Counted from the first letter of the stretch, positions 44,101 to 52,956 are shown. The stretch is DNA of 64,000 nucleotides from JANPCX01 sp050916095 (GCA_050916095.1 CP050901.1:186001-250000); one strand, 5' to 3'. Made by a program: numbers and translations. Notes: generated by a model not told the origin, from the sequence alone.

Positions 44101-44260
44101 CCCGAACTTCACTGTCAACCCGCCCACCAACGCGGCGCATCTGAAGCCACTGGCGGGAAGCTACGCGATTGGACGCGGCGCACCGGTGCCGGTCTGGTCA
44201 GACTATTTCGGTGTGCCCATCAACCCAGGGGCGAGGGATTTGGGTGCGGTGAAACGTTGA
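41171..44260 (+). CDS. large secreted carbohydrate-binding / PKD / beta-helix protein
   Basis: 1029 aa. The signal peptide lies late in the N-terminus (WNRLALVACLVLGATG, cleavage near AAAQT). About residues 30-135 look like a calcium-dependent xylan-binding module (CBM36/60-like: LTVRAWATLAANVGPQMEV ... YQNYSFPGL). A Pro/Thr linker follows, then a Cys-paired motif (SRCASEWETCSFTGS ... AVFGDP-like). Next come two bacterial InlB-B-like repeats (GSTFAGWGGACAG and GFTFSGWSGACTG, each with a Cys pair), a PKD domain (YRWSFGDTASG ... AHVFENAGTYPITV), and a long right-handed beta-helix with pectate-lyase-like repeats (MGNSIDNNLNGEHGMRS). It probably binds or degrades plant or algal polysaccharide; it has no PEP-CTERM anchor. 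Confidence 0.8.
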   Translation: MNHTTQASHSLVHDRSSSFSLTSGRGGFWNRLALVACLVLGATGAAAQTAGALTVRAWATLAANVGPQMEVRVNGALVGSTEVRATGYQNYSFPGLSVPTGAKLELVFNNDAFAGDGDRNLFVESITVNGTTIASDAPGVVFDRGAGALAFDNADVLPGLSTLYWNGALRFTAPSASTTPPTPPPTTPTDKPPAGYSRCASEWETCSFTGSANVVYGALSTWTSPRSFTGGTACTNTVFGDPLSGTVKACYVKPTATTPTARGLNLTIAGAGGVGFSDGSSCSASCAKTFNNGSTVTLAAAPAAGSTFAGWGGACAGTSSTCTVTMDATKTVSATFAVSPATLSVAVTGSGTVNSTPSGINCTSNCSAPFAVGSNVTLTATPATGFTFSGWSGACTGTAACTVTLSASRSVSATFVSASVAGSCPTTNTTVASAGGQQLGLNVSRNSGVAPLAVFFDASGTTATGTTRPFHELEYRWSFGDTASGTWTYGAKAGTASRNEAMGPVAAHVFENAGTYPITVSAFNGTSTVTYNCNITVLPTDVEFAGNKTICVSGIGNFAGCPAGALRVTSTNPTTAVGSNMGTGNKRILFARGETFSVASTIQINRNGPGLIGAFGSGAKPNFVNAVEIGTIALSSMTTPNIADWRIVDLRIDGNGFGGNSVAVYGAGSINNSLVSRLDIQNFNSGIKFSGSNLDAINNNGFTSPMWDGVFLTDNTVYNLVGTGANGGNGFYVGAWRLAVMGNSIDNNLNGEHGMRSPHSRFSVWQHNTTQRIARAHMTLRSGGQGGSTLTAQLGSGIHYTEKLLASENRFIGGPEPHAFGGTGPTNSSSNGRAREQIWEKNLMVGGAGTNGFIGITGSEVTVRNNVLLMHPGTGWSPFNVGAYDTAYAAAQGIPQPTNIWFYQNTIYYPATSPFWLMQLIGDPLTNSEITVKNNLMHSPNNGATQDGRDWLWNPNNTTVYRTPLSTNTLIAELQTSPNFTVNPPTNAAHLKPLAGSYAIGRGAPVPVWSDYFGVPINPGARDLGAVKR

Positions 44261-44293
44261 GCCCAGCGCGCCCGTAACGCGAGGCTGTGGGCA

Positions 44294-44713
44294 TCAGATC
44301 GGGCGGGGCTTGGTGGCGTGTTCGGTAAACGCCGTTAACAACGCCAAGACCTTGCTGTCCAAGCTCAGCCACTGAACACCAATTTGGTAGTCATCGCCTT
44401 TGAGCACCTGGAACACCACTTTGCCGGACCCCGTGATCACGTCATACTGACCCGGCATCTTGGGCTTGGGCAATTGCACGGCAATTTGCACCATGGATTG
44501 CACGGTCAGCGGCTGTCGCAATATCAAGCCAACGCCCCCGGCGCTGAGGTCGTGGGTGCGGCCCTCCAGCATCGTTCCGCTGCCAAGCAAAACACGCGCT
44601 TTAAGCGAGACCACCTTACGAACGGTGGCCCGCATCTCAACACCAGACGCAGGTTTGGCCTTGGCAGCAGGGGCGGCTGCATTGGGGACTGGGCTTTCCA
44701 GGGGATCGGTCAT
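44294..44713 (-). CDS. PilZ domain protein
   Basis: 139 aa. A PilZ-type c-di-GMP-binding domain follows an Ala/Pro-rich leader: EMRATVRKVVSLKARVLL supplies the RxxxR-like arm, and THDLSAGGVGLIL is the (D/N)xSxxG motif. The ATG was taken over a preceding TTG; no ribosome site is obvious. It lies between the large secreted protein and prsT, and might tie matrix production to c-di-GMP (context inference). Confidence 0.85.
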   Translation of the reverse strand: MTDPLESPVPNAAAPAAKAKPASGVEMRATVRKVVSLKARVLLGSGTMLEGRTHDLSAGGVGLILRQPLTVQSMVQIAVQLPKPKMPGQYDVITGSGKVVFQVLKGDDYQIGVQWLSLDSKVLALLTAFTEHATKPRPI

Positions 44714-44976
44714 GGGCAATCAAAAATGTACGCGCCCTGCATGTTAGACCAAGCGTGCGAAACACCGCCGTGCAAAAAAGCGGTCAAGCCTTGCAGGACA
44801 AGCTCGGTGGTACACCCCTTCAACAGGGGCCGGGAAAGTGAGTACAAACGTGAATTCATCCCCTCCACACCAAGCCGCGCCTGCGCTAGCATGCGCGGCC
44901 TGAACGAAAAGATGCGTCCTCACGGGCCAGCTATTGACTCGTCAGCGAGCGTCTTCATTTCCAGGTTTTTTCTCCC

Positions 44977-47832
44977 ATGCGCCAGATTTTTTTTCCATCC
45001 GTGGTCACGCTGAGGTCGGTCCGACGCACTGGGCTTGCCTTTTGTGCGGCGGCGTTGGTCAATGGTTGGGTGGCACACAGCGCTTGGGCAGCGGGTGACC
45101 CCAAGGCCTCGCGCTTTTACGAAGACGCCCTCACACGCTATGAAAAACGTGACATTCCCGGCGCCATCATTCAACTGAAGAACGCGCTGCAAATCGACAA
45201 AAACATGCTGCCCGTGCAGGTACTGCTGGGCAAAGCCTTGTTGGCCAATGGTGAAGCCGCCGCAGCCGAGGTCGCCCTGAACGAAGCGCTGCGTTTGGGT
45301 GTGAACCGCGCGGAAATTGTCGTCCCCCTGGCCGATGCTTATGTCGGCCAAGGCAAACAGCGGCAAATGCTGGATCAGCCGCAGTTCAGCCCTGCGGGCC
45401 TACCGCCCACCACGCAAATGCAGCTGATGTTGGTTCGCGCTTCTGCGATGGCCGACTTGGGAGACTCACGGGGCGCACTCAGCGGCATCGAAAGCGCCCG
45501 AGCCATCGATCCTCGTTCGCCCGACACCTGGTTGGCAGAGGTATCGATTCGTATCCGTGGCAGGCAGTATCAACAAGCTGAGGCGGCCGTGGAGCGAGCC
45601 TTGTCTTTGGCCCCCAATGCCGCTGAGGCTTGGTATCAAAAAGGGGCTGTGGCCCACGTCCAGGGCAACTTGAAGCAGGCGGTGGCGTCATACGACAAGG
45701 CACTGCAGCTTGATGGGACACACGTGGAGGCTCGTGTCGCGAGAACCGGCTTGCGCATTGACAATGCGCAGTTTGGCGAGGCTGAAGCCGACGTGCTGGA
45801 GTTGCGCCGGGTTGCGCCGCGTGAACCTCGTGGCGCTTACATGCAAGCGCTGTTGGCAGAGCGCGAGGGCAAGAAAGAAACCGTCAATAAGGCGTTGGCC
45901 GAAGTCACCAGCTTGATTGACCCCGTCCCGCTTGATTTCATCCGCTATCGCCCGCAGCTGCTCATGCTCAATGGACTGGCCCACTTTGGTTTGGGGCAGC
46001 GTGACAAAGCCAAAGCCTATTTGGAAAACTTCCAAAAGGTTCAGGGCAACAGTGCCGCCTCCAAGCTTCTGGCTCAGCTCTACCTGGACGAGCCTGATGT
46101 CGCGCGTGCGGTATCGGTTCTGGAAGGGTATGTCGCTGCGCAGCCCGCCGACTCGCAAGCGCTGACTCTCCTGGCCTCGGCTTACATGGCCCAAGGGCGC
46201 AGCAACCGCGCCACCAACTTGATGCAGGACGCGCTGAAAACGCGAGATGACCCCGCGTTTCGCACCGCACTCGGCTTGAGCTTGATTGGCGGAAAACAAA
46301 GCGGGCTCGCTTTGAAGGAATTGGAAGAGGCCTGGCGCAAAGACCCCAAGCAGACGCGCGCTGGCATGGCTTTGGTGAATTTGTATTTGCGCTCCGGGCA
46401 GGCCACCAAAGCCCTGACAGTGGCAGAAAGCCTTGTTAGACAACAACCGAACAACGCGGGCTTGCACAATCTACTCGGCATGAGCCGCGGGGATGCCAAC
46501 CAACTGGAGGCGGCCCGTGCCTCCTTTGAGCAGGCACTCAAGCTGGACCCCAACTTGGTGGCCACACAACTCAATCTTGCCCGCCTGGACATCCGCAGCC
46601 GCGCTTTTGATGCCGCCCAAACCCGCTTAGCTGCCCTCATCAAGTCGGATGAAAAAAACACTGAAGCACTTCTCGAAATGGCGGCACTGGCTCAGCAGCG
46701 GGGTCAAACACAGGATGTCCTGCGTTGGCTGGACAAAGCCAATGATGTCGAGGGCACCAAAGGCACCCGCGCGGGTTTGGCACTGGTGGACTTCCACCTC
46801 TCTCAGGGCCGCGCCCTGCCTGCTCTCGATGCAGCCAAACGCCTGACAGCCCGGGCAGCCCCAGACAACCTCAGCGTGCTGCTCGCAACCGCCCGCGCCT
46901 TGATTGCGACTGGCGACCAGCCCGGTGCGCGCGCCACACTGACCAGCGCAGCCCGTTTCGCAGAGTTTGATGCGCCGCAACAATTGCAAGTCGCGTCCTT
47001 ACAACTGGCCGCTAACAACCCACCGGGTGCGGCCTACAGCCTGGACAAAGCGCTGGCGGGCCGACCCGACTATTTGCCGGCATTGGCCTTGTTGACGGAA
47101 GTGGAGTTACGCCAGGGCGATGCTGCGGGCGCGGAGAAACGCGCACGAGACATTGTGGGCAAACACCCTCGGCTGGCCATCGGACACAGCCTGTTGGGTG
47201 ATGTGGCGTTGTCTCGCCAACAACTCTCACCTGCCATCGAGCACTACCGCCGCGCCCACCAGACGGAGCCTTCGACCGACACCTTGTTGCGCTTAATGCG
47301 CACCCAACTGCGTGCTGGGGAAGCACGAAGTTCGCTCGGTTTGGCCGAACAATGGGTCAAATCGCGCCCCAAGGACTTCATGGTTCAGCGTGCACTGGCC
47401 GAGGCCTACAACAACCAAGGGCAGTTCAAACAAGCCAAAGCCACCTATGAGAACTTGATCATGGCTTTGCCTGAAGATGCGCCGGCCATGAACAACCTGG
47501 CCATGGTGCTGACCCGACTCGGTGACCCCGCAGCCGTGGCCATGGCCGAACGGGCATTGAGCAAGGCACCCAACCAAGCCGAGGTCATCGACACCCTGGG
47601 TTGGGCCCTGTTTCTGAACGGCCAAACCGACCGTGCCCTGCAACTGCTTCGAGATGCCCGCCTGCGCAACCCATCCAATCCCGACATTCGTTACCACTTG
47701 GCGGCAGTTTTGGCCCAAACCGGCCGTTCGGCCGAGGCCAAAGCAGAACTGGAGGCAGCTGTGCAAGCGGGCCCCTCTTTTGATTCCTACTCCAATGCCG
47801 ATAAGTTGCTGAAGTCCCTACAAGCACGGTAG
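44977..47832 (+). CDS. prsT: PEP-CTERM system TPR-repeat protein PrsT
   Basis: 951-aa periplasmic protein with an N-terminal signal (GLAFCAAALVNGWVAHSAWA) and about 20 tetratricopeptide repeats along its length (for example EAWYQKGAVAHVQGNLKQAV). Architecture and repeat spacing match PrsT (TIGR02917-type), which accompanies exosortase/exopolysaccharide loci. It is followed by a PEP-CTERM gene 167 bp away. Unusually, no xrtA exosortase, polysaccharide polymerase or prsK/prsR genes are within the window. Confidence 0.85.
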   Translation: MRQIFFPSVVTLRSVRRTGLAFCAAALVNGWVAHSAWAAGDPKASRFYEDALTRYEKRDIPGAIIQLKNALQIDKNMLPVQVLLGKALLANGEAAAAEVALNEALRLGVNRAEIVVPLADAYVGQGKQRQMLDQPQFSPAGLPPTTQMQLMLVRASAMADLGDSRGALSGIESARAIDPRSPDTWLAEVSIRIRGRQYQQAEAAVERALSLAPNAAEAWYQKGAVAHVQGNLKQAVASYDKALQLDGTHVEARVARTGLRIDNAQFGEAEADVLELRRVAPREPRGAYMQALLAEREGKKETVNKALAEVTSLIDPVPLDFIRYRPQLLMLNGLAHFGLGQRDKAKAYLENFQKVQGNSAASKLLAQLYLDEPDVARAVSVLEGYVAAQPADSQALTLLASAYMAQGRSNRATNLMQDALKTRDDPAFRTALGLSLIGGKQSGLALKELEEAWRKDPKQTRAGMALVNLYLRSGQATKALTVAESLVRQQPNNAGLHNLLGMSRGDANQLEAARASFEQALKLDPNLVATQLNLARLDIRSRAFDAAQTRLAALIKSDEKNTEALLEMAALAQQRGQTQDVLRWLDKANDVEGTKGTRAGLALVDFHLSQGRALPALDAAKRLTARAAPDNLSVLLATARALIATGDQPGARATLTSAARFAEFDAPQQLQVASLQLAANNPPGAAYSLDKALAGRPDYLPALALLTEVELRQGDAAGAEKRARDIVGKHPRLAIGHSLLGDVALSRQQLSPAIEHYRRAHQTEPSTDTLLRLMRTQLRAGEARSSLGLAEQWVKSRPKDFMVQRALAEAYNNQGQFKQAKATYENLIMALPEDAPAMNNLAMVLTRLGDPAAVAMAERALSKAPNQAEVIDTLGWALFLNGQTDRALQLLRDARLRNPSNPDIRYHLAAVLAQTGRSAEAKAELEAAVQAGPSFDSYSNADKLLKSLQAR

Positions 47833-47939
47833 TGCCCCCGGATCTCGGGATAGCCCCCTGCGTCGAACCTTCTTACACTTTGCCACGAAAGCGAATGATT
47901 GGTAACCCTAAGTTCCTGATTCAAAATGAAAATAAGGCT

Positions 47940-47954
47940 AGGCGTGGTTCTTGC
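47940..47954 (+). promoter_or_regulatory. candidate sigma-54 promoter for the PEP-CTERM gene
   Basis: AGGCGTGGTTCTTGC matches the -24/-12 consensus TGGCACG-N4-TTGC in GGC, the G at position 7 and TTGC, with correct spacing. It lies 45-60 bp before the PEP-CTERM start. Sigma-54 with PrsK/PrsR is known to control PEP-CTERM genes in Zoogloea-type bacteria. Confidence 0.55.
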
Positions 47955-47999
47955 TTAACAGAAGCATCTGTCAGTCAGTTCTATTCAAAAGAGTTCAAA

Positions 48000-48767
48000 A
48001 TGAAAAAATCAGTCTTTCTTCGCAGCGCCCAAATCGCGATCGCGACAGCAGCTCTGGCCGTCACTCATATCGCAAGCGCGGCGACTTGGAATTTCGCCAA
48101 CAACGGTGTGGCCATCTCGGGAAGCAATCAAACCACCGTCAACGTGTCTGGTTTTTTCGTCAACAACACATCCAGCGGTGTGATCAACAGCGGCTCCACG
48201 TTCACGGCAGCATCCCTGAGTAACCAAGGCGGTTCGGGTCGTGGCATGAGCACCGGAACCGACTCGGGTTCGCCCCAACACGCCTTTGATAACAACGGCA
48301 CCACAGAAATGTTGTCCCTGCAATTCGGGACGAAAGTGGATCTGGACTCCGTCACTGTCGGCTGGTCCAGCGGCGATGCCGACCTCAGCGTGCTCGCCTA
48401 TACCGGCAGCGGCTCAGCAACCCCCGTCGCTGGCCAGACTTGGTCTCAGTTGGTGTCCAACGGTTGGTCTCTCATCGGACACTATGCTGGCTCGGGTAGC
48501 GGAAGCCGCAACATCAATTTGAGCAACATCACATCCAGCTGGTGGTTGATCAGCGCCTTCAACTCTGGTTTTGGTGGCATCAGCTCCGGCCTGAGCAACC
48601 ATGACGACTATGTGAAGCTGTTGGCCGTTGCAGGTTCTGCCGTATCGGTTTGCGCTCCAGGCACGGCGGGTTGCGGCGGACAACAAGTCGCAGAACCTGC
48701 CACTTTGGCCCTGTTTGGTTTGGCAGCCTTGGGTGTGGTGGCGGTGCGTCGTCGTAACGCCAGCTGA
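48000..48767 (+). CDS. PEP-CTERM exosortase-dependent surface protein (XDP1-like)
   Basis: 255 aa. The signal peptide ends near IASA. The mature domain is Ser/Gly/Asn-rich with GSPQHAFDNNGTTEMLSLQF and SGDADLSVLAYTGSG, the pattern of XDP1-type exosortase-dependent proteins. A Cys pair (VCAPGTAGCGG) precedes the sorting signal: EPATLALFGLAALGVVAV then RRRNAS. It starts at an ATG after AAAGAGTTCAAA. The upstream sigma-54-like promoter and a perfect terminator downstream make it a monocistronic unit. Probably cut and anchored or released by an exosortase and tied to exopolysaccharide. Confidence 0.88.
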   Translation: MKKSVFLRSAQIAIATAALAVTHIASAATWNFANNGVAISGSNQTTVNVSGFFVNNTSSGVINSGSTFTAASLSNQGGSGRGMSTGTDSGSPQHAFDNNGTTEMLSLQFGTKVDLDSVTVGWSSGDADLSVLAYTGSGSATPVAGQTWSQLVSNGWSLIGHYAGSGSGSRNINLSNITSSWWLISAFNSGFGGISSGLSNHDDYVKLLAVAGSAVSVCAPGTAGCGGQQVAEPATLALFGLAALGVVAVRRRNAS

Positions 48768-48794
48768 TATCTCTTCGGGTCTCCTGGCCTCAAC

Positions 48795-48825
48795 AAACGG
48801 CACCTTCGGGTGCCGTTTGTATTTG
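48795..48825 (+). terminator. rho-independent terminator
   Basis: Perfect 10-bp stem AAACGGCACC/GGTGCCGTTT with a TTCG tetraloop, followed by GTATTTGTATT, 28 bp after the PEP-CTERM stop. Confidence 0.85.
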
Positions 48826-48841
48826 TATTGGTCGCCGCAAG

Positions 48842-50045
48842 TCAGTGCCCTGTGGCCATGACGGCGGCCATAGCGACTGCGGTCGCTTCGACGTTGTTGG
48901 AGTTCAACCCCGCCACACACATGCGGCCTGAACGGAGCACATACACCGCGTGTTCCTCACGCAAACGATCCGCTTGGTCGGCGGTGAGGCCGGTGTAACT
49001 GAACATGCCACGCTGCGTCAGGAAATAGCTGAAATCTCGATCTGGCAGCTTGGCACTGAGCACGTCATGCAGGCGTTTGCGCATGGTGGCAATGCGCGAT
49101 CGCATGGCACCGAGTTCATCCGCCCACATCACGCGCAGTGCGGGCGTCTGCAAAACACGCGCAACAATCTGACCGCCGTGTGTGGGTGGGCTGCTGTAGT
49201 TTTTGCGTATGGTCGCTTTGAGCTGACCCAATACCAGGTCGGCTTGTTTTTTGTCTGGACACACCACGCTCAAACCGCCGCAGCGTTCACCGTAGAGCGA
49301 GAAACTTTTGGAGAACGAACTGGCGCAGAAGAAGCTGACACCGGCGTCTGCCAAAGCGCGGATCGCAAAAGCGTCAGCCTCGATGCCATCACCAAAGCCT
49401 TGGTAGGCGATGTCGAGATAAGGCAGCAAGCCGCGCTCTTGAATGACTGGAATCAACTCGGCCCACTGCGCAGCAGTCAAGTCCACACCAGTCGGGTTGT
49501 GGCAACAAGCGTGCAGCAAGACGATGCTGTTCTTTGGCAGCACCCGCAACGCGGCCAACATGTCCGCAAACTTGAGTCCACCCGTTTTTTTCGTCGTAGT
49601 AGGGGTAGGTGTTGACACTGAAACCAGCCCCTTCAAACATCGCGCGGTGGTTGTCCCAGGTGGGGTCACTGACCCACACGTTGGAATTGGGAAAGTAGCG
49701 CTTGAGAAAGTCTCCACCCACTTTCAAACCGCCGGATCCGCCTATGGTTTGGATGGTGGCGATGCGACCGCTGGTCACCGCTTCATGCTCCGCGCCGAAC
49801 AACAAATGCTGCACCGCTTGACGGTAGTTGGCGGCACCTTCCATTGGTTGGTAGGGGCGCGCACCTAAGCCTTGCAACATGGCTGTCTCGGCCTCGCGCA
49901 CTGCATTCATCACAGGCAGCTTGCCGGCGTCATCAAAGTAAATGCCGATGGAAAGGTTGATCTTTCCTGGCCGAGCGTCTTTGCCAAAAGACTCGTTGAG
50001 GGTGAGGATGGGATCGCCAGCGTAGGCGTCGACGTGTTGAAACAT
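48842..50045 (-). pseudogene. tyrB: aromatic amino acid aminotransferase, frameshifted
   Basis: Fold-type I aminotransferase of about 397 aa (MFQHVDAYAGDPILTLNESF). The reading frame is split at a run of seven A (49585-49591, T on the plus strand): six A would read EKTGGLKFADML and join both halves. All key parts are present in the two frames: SGGLKVGGDFLKRYFP, HACCHNPTGVDLT, FCASSFSKSFSLYGERCG (PLP Lys) and RMCVAGLN. Either a genuine recent inactivation, a sequencing indel in the homopolymer, or a gene rescued by slippage. It lies downstream of nrdA on the same strand. Confidence 0.85.
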
Positions 50046-50106
50046 GGTGGGCCACAGTCCTAAAACAATCGGGGCTGTGATTATCGATGCCGAGGTTCAT
50101 CGGCCG

Positions 50107-52956
50107 TCAGATCGCTACCGCATTGAGTTGCCCCCGACTGACGGTCGCTTTCTCAGCTTGCGTGGCACTGACCGTTCGCAGGTAGTAGGTGGTTTTGATG
50201 CCTCGCAGCCACGCCAGGGTGTAGGTGTCATGCAGCTTTTTACCCGAGGCACCTGCCATGTAGATATTGAGCGACTGGCTTTGATCCAGCCATTTTTGCC
50301 TGCGCGCGGCGGCTTCCACCAACCACTGCGGTTGAACTTCAAAGGCTGTCGCGTACAGCGCCTGGAGTTCTGCGGGCACACGGTCAATCTGCTTCAGCGA
50401 TCCGTCGAAATGTTTGAGGTCCATGAGCATGATCGGGTCCCACAACTTCAGGCGTTTGAGGTCGCGCACCAAATAGTCGTTCAAAACGGTGAACTCGCCC
50501 GACGCATTGGACTTCACCGACAAATTGCCGAAACAAGGTTCGATCGATGCACTGCAGCCGACGATGTTGGAGATGGTGGCGGTTGGCGCAATGGCTGTGC
50601 AGTTGGAGTTGCGCATGCCATAGGTGCGGACTCGCTCGCGCAAGCGGTTCCAGTCCAAGGTGCTGCTGCGATCAACCTCCAAGTAGCCGCCACGTTGCTC
50701 AGCCAGCAGTGCCATCGAATCGATGGGCAAAATACCTTGGTCCCACAGGGAACCTCGGTAGCTGCAGTAACGGCCTCGTTCTTGTGCCAGCTCCGTCGAT
50801 GCCCAGTAGGCGTAATAACAAACCACCTCGGCGCTGCGGTCTGCGAACTCCACCGCCTCTTGGGAGGCATAGGGGATGCGCTGTTCATAGAGTGCGTCTT
50901 GAAAGCCCATGATGCCAAGGCCCACCGGGCGGTGGCGCAGCGTGGCATCTCTGGCTTTCTTCACCACGTAATCGTTCAAGTCGATCACGTTGTCCAGCAT
51001 GCGCAGGCCGGTACGAATGGTTTTTTTCAGCTTGGCATGGTCGAGCACAGGCCGACCATCGGGCCCGGGGGTCAGGTGCTGCGCCAAGTTCACCGAACCG
51101 AGGTTGCACACGGCGATCTCGTCGGCGCTGGTATTGAGCGTGATTTCCGAGCACAGATTGCTGGAGTGAATCACGCCCACATGCTGCTGCGGTGAGCGCA
51201 GATTGCAAGCATCTTTGAACGTGATCCAAGGGTGACCGGTTTCAAAGAGCATGGACAGCATCTTGCGCCACAGGTCTTTCGCCAGCACGGTTTTGAAATG
51301 TTTGATTTCACCGCGTGCCGCTTTGGCTTCATAGGCCGAATAGGCTTTCTCGAAAACCAAGCCATAGAGGTTGTGCAGGTCGGGGCAGTCATGGGGCGAG
51401 AACAAGGTCCACCGTCCTTTGTGTGCATCGTTGGGATGCTCAAAGCCCTCCATGACCCGCTTCATGAACAGGTCGGGAATCCAGTTGGCCGTGTTCATGT
51501 CGTGGGTGCGGCGGCGGTCGTCGCCGGTGTTTTTGCGCAACTCCAAGAACTCTTCAATATCGAGATGCCAGGTTTCCAAATAGGCACAAAAAGCACCTTT
51601 GCGTCTGCCGCCTTGGTCTACCGCCACCGCGACATCGTTGGCGATTTTCAAAAACGGCACCAAGCCCTGGGTTTTGCCGTTCACACCTTTGATCGGGCTG
51701 CCCAGCGCGCGCACATGGCTCCATGCATTGCCCAAGCCGGCCGCATGTTTGGACAGCAGTGCGTTGTCTTTGAGTGACTCAAAAATGCCATCCAAATCGT
51801 CTGGAATAGAGGTGAGATAACAACTGGACATCTGCGAACGCCTGGCCGCGCTATTGAACAAGGCGGGGGTGGAGCACATGAAGTCGAAGCTCGAAAGCAC
51901 CTCATAAAACTCGATGGCACGCGCCTCGCGGTCGATCTCGTTCAGCGCCAGACCCATCGCCACACGCATGAAGAAGGCCTGGGGCAACTCGATGCGCCTG
52001 TCTTCAATGTGCAGGAAGTAACGGTCGTACAGGGTTTGCAGGCCGAGGTAGTCAAACTGCAGATCGCGCTCGGGTTTGAGTGCGGCACCGAGTTTCTTCA
52101 GATCGAACTGCAGGACTTTTTCGTCCAGCAATTCGGCCTCCACACCCTTTTTGATGGCCCCGGGGAAATACTCGGCGTAGCGGCTGCTCATGGCTTCGTG
52201 CAGCACCTCTTCACCCAGCACTTCTTTGCGGATGGTGTGCAGCAGCAGACGCGCGGTGGCGCGGGTGTACCCAGGGTCTTTTTCGATGAGGGTGCGGGCG
52301 GCCAGGATGGCGGCTTTGTGCACTTCGTCGATGGGCACGCCGTCGTAGAGGTTGCGCTGGGTCTCGGCCACGATGGGCTCGGGCTGCACGTCTTGCCCCA
52401 GATCGGCACAGGCCGATTGGATGATGCCGCGCAGGTGGGCCATGTCCAAGGGGCGCTGCTGGCCGCCCTCGGTGACCATGAAGGTGTGGCTCGCGGCCAC
52501 AGGTTCTGCAGAGCCTTGTTTGGCTCGCTCTTGGGCGCGCCGCTCGCGGTAGAGCACATAAGCACGGGCCACTTCGTGGTGGCTGCCACGCATCAGGCCA
52601 AGCTCGACTTGGTCTTGGATGTCTTCGATGTGGAAGGTGCCGCCGGCGGGGCGCGAGCGCAAGAGCGCACGCACCACAGACTCGGTCAAGCCATCCACGG
52701 TCTCGCGCACGCTGGCCGAGGCCGCGCCTTGCGTGCCGTGCACCGCCAGGAAGGCTTTCATCAACGCCACCGCGATCTTGCCCGGCTCGAAGGCCACCAC
52801 CGCGCCGTTGCGGCGGATGATTTGGTATGCGGCGCGCATTCCTGGGCTGTCCACAGCCAGCGAGGGTTTGTTGATCGGTAGCAGCACCCGGGACTGCGCA
52901 ACAACAACGGGGATGGTCGGCGTGGCGATCGCGATGGGTGCGAAAACACTTTGCAT
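50107..52956 (-). CDS. nrdA: ribonucleoside-diphosphate reductase alpha chain, divergent, no C-terminal Cys pair
   Basis: 949 aa, class I ribonucleotide reductase large subunit. The N-terminal ATP-cone is IIRRNGAVVAFEPGKIAVAL. The core has SSCYLTSIPDD, SSNLCSEITLN (thiyl-radical Cys), CFGNLSVKSN and the radical-transfer tail YMAGASGKKLHDTY then YYLRTVS. It ends at LNAVAI, without the C-terminal CxxC-type cysteines that reload the active site in typical NrdA. nrdB does not follow. The start ATG has AAGGGG upstream. NrdR-like boxes flank its promoter. Confidence 0.9.
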   Translation of the reverse strand: MQSVFAPIAIATPTIPVVVAQSRVLLPINKPSLAVDSPGMRAAYQIIRRNGAVVAFEPGKIAVALMKAFLAVHGTQGAASASVRETVDGLTESVVRALLRSRPAGGTFHIEDIQDQVELGLMRGSHHEVARAYVLYRERRAQERAKQGSAEPVAASHTFMVTEGGQQRPLDMAHLRGIIQSACADLGQDVQPEPIVAETQRNLYDGVPIDEVHKAAILAARTLIEKDPGYTRATARLLLHTIRKEVLGEEVLHEAMSSRYAEYFPGAIKKGVEAELLDEKVLQFDLKKLGAALKPERDLQFDYLGLQTLYDRYFLHIEDRRIELPQAFFMRVAMGLALNEIDREARAIEFYEVLSSFDFMCSTPALFNSAARRSQMSSCYLTSIPDDLDGIFESLKDNALLSKHAAGLGNAWSHVRALGSPIKGVNGKTQGLVPFLKIANDVAVAVDQGGRRKGAFCAYLETWHLDIEEFLELRKNTGDDRRRTHDMNTANWIPDLFMKRVMEGFEHPNDAHKGRWTLFSPHDCPDLHNLYGLVFEKAYSAYEAKAARGEIKHFKTVLAKDLWRKMLSMLFETGHPWITFKDACNLRSPQQHVGVIHSSNLCSEITLNTSADEIAVCNLGSVNLAQHLTPGPDGRPVLDHAKLKKTIRTGLRMLDNVIDLNDYVVKKARDATLRHRPVGLGIMGFQDALYEQRIPYASQEAVEFADRSAEVVCYYAYWASTELAQERGRYCSYRGSLWDQGILPIDSMALLAEQRGGYLEVDRSSTLDWNRLRERVRTYGMRNSNCTAIAPTATISNIVGCSASIEPCFGNLSVKSNASGEFTVLNDYLVRDLKRLKLWDPIMLMDLKHFDGSLKQIDRVPAELQALYATAFEVQPQWLVEAAARRQKWLDQSQSLNIYMAGASGKKLHDTYTLAWLRGIKTTYYLRTVSATQAEKATVSRGQLNAVAI

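Noticed and set aside
49585..49597. A AAA AAC heptamer as a programmed -1 frameshift in the aminotransferase
   Set aside because: The heptamer is in the correct phase for -1 slippage, but the downstream half is in the +1 frame, so -1 shifting does not restore the protein.
50047..50106. Residues after the nrdA stop in the same frame (GIDN..PDC) resembling a NrdA cysteine tail
   Set aside because: The resemblance is a few residues long and only one Cys is present; it is too weak to claim a nonsense mutation, though a reader could check the TGA at 50107.
50044..51195. Long plus-strand open frame (383 codons) over the nrdA 3' half
   Set aside because: It is antisense to a clear NrdA frame, has no recognisable domain and arises from high-GC codon bias.
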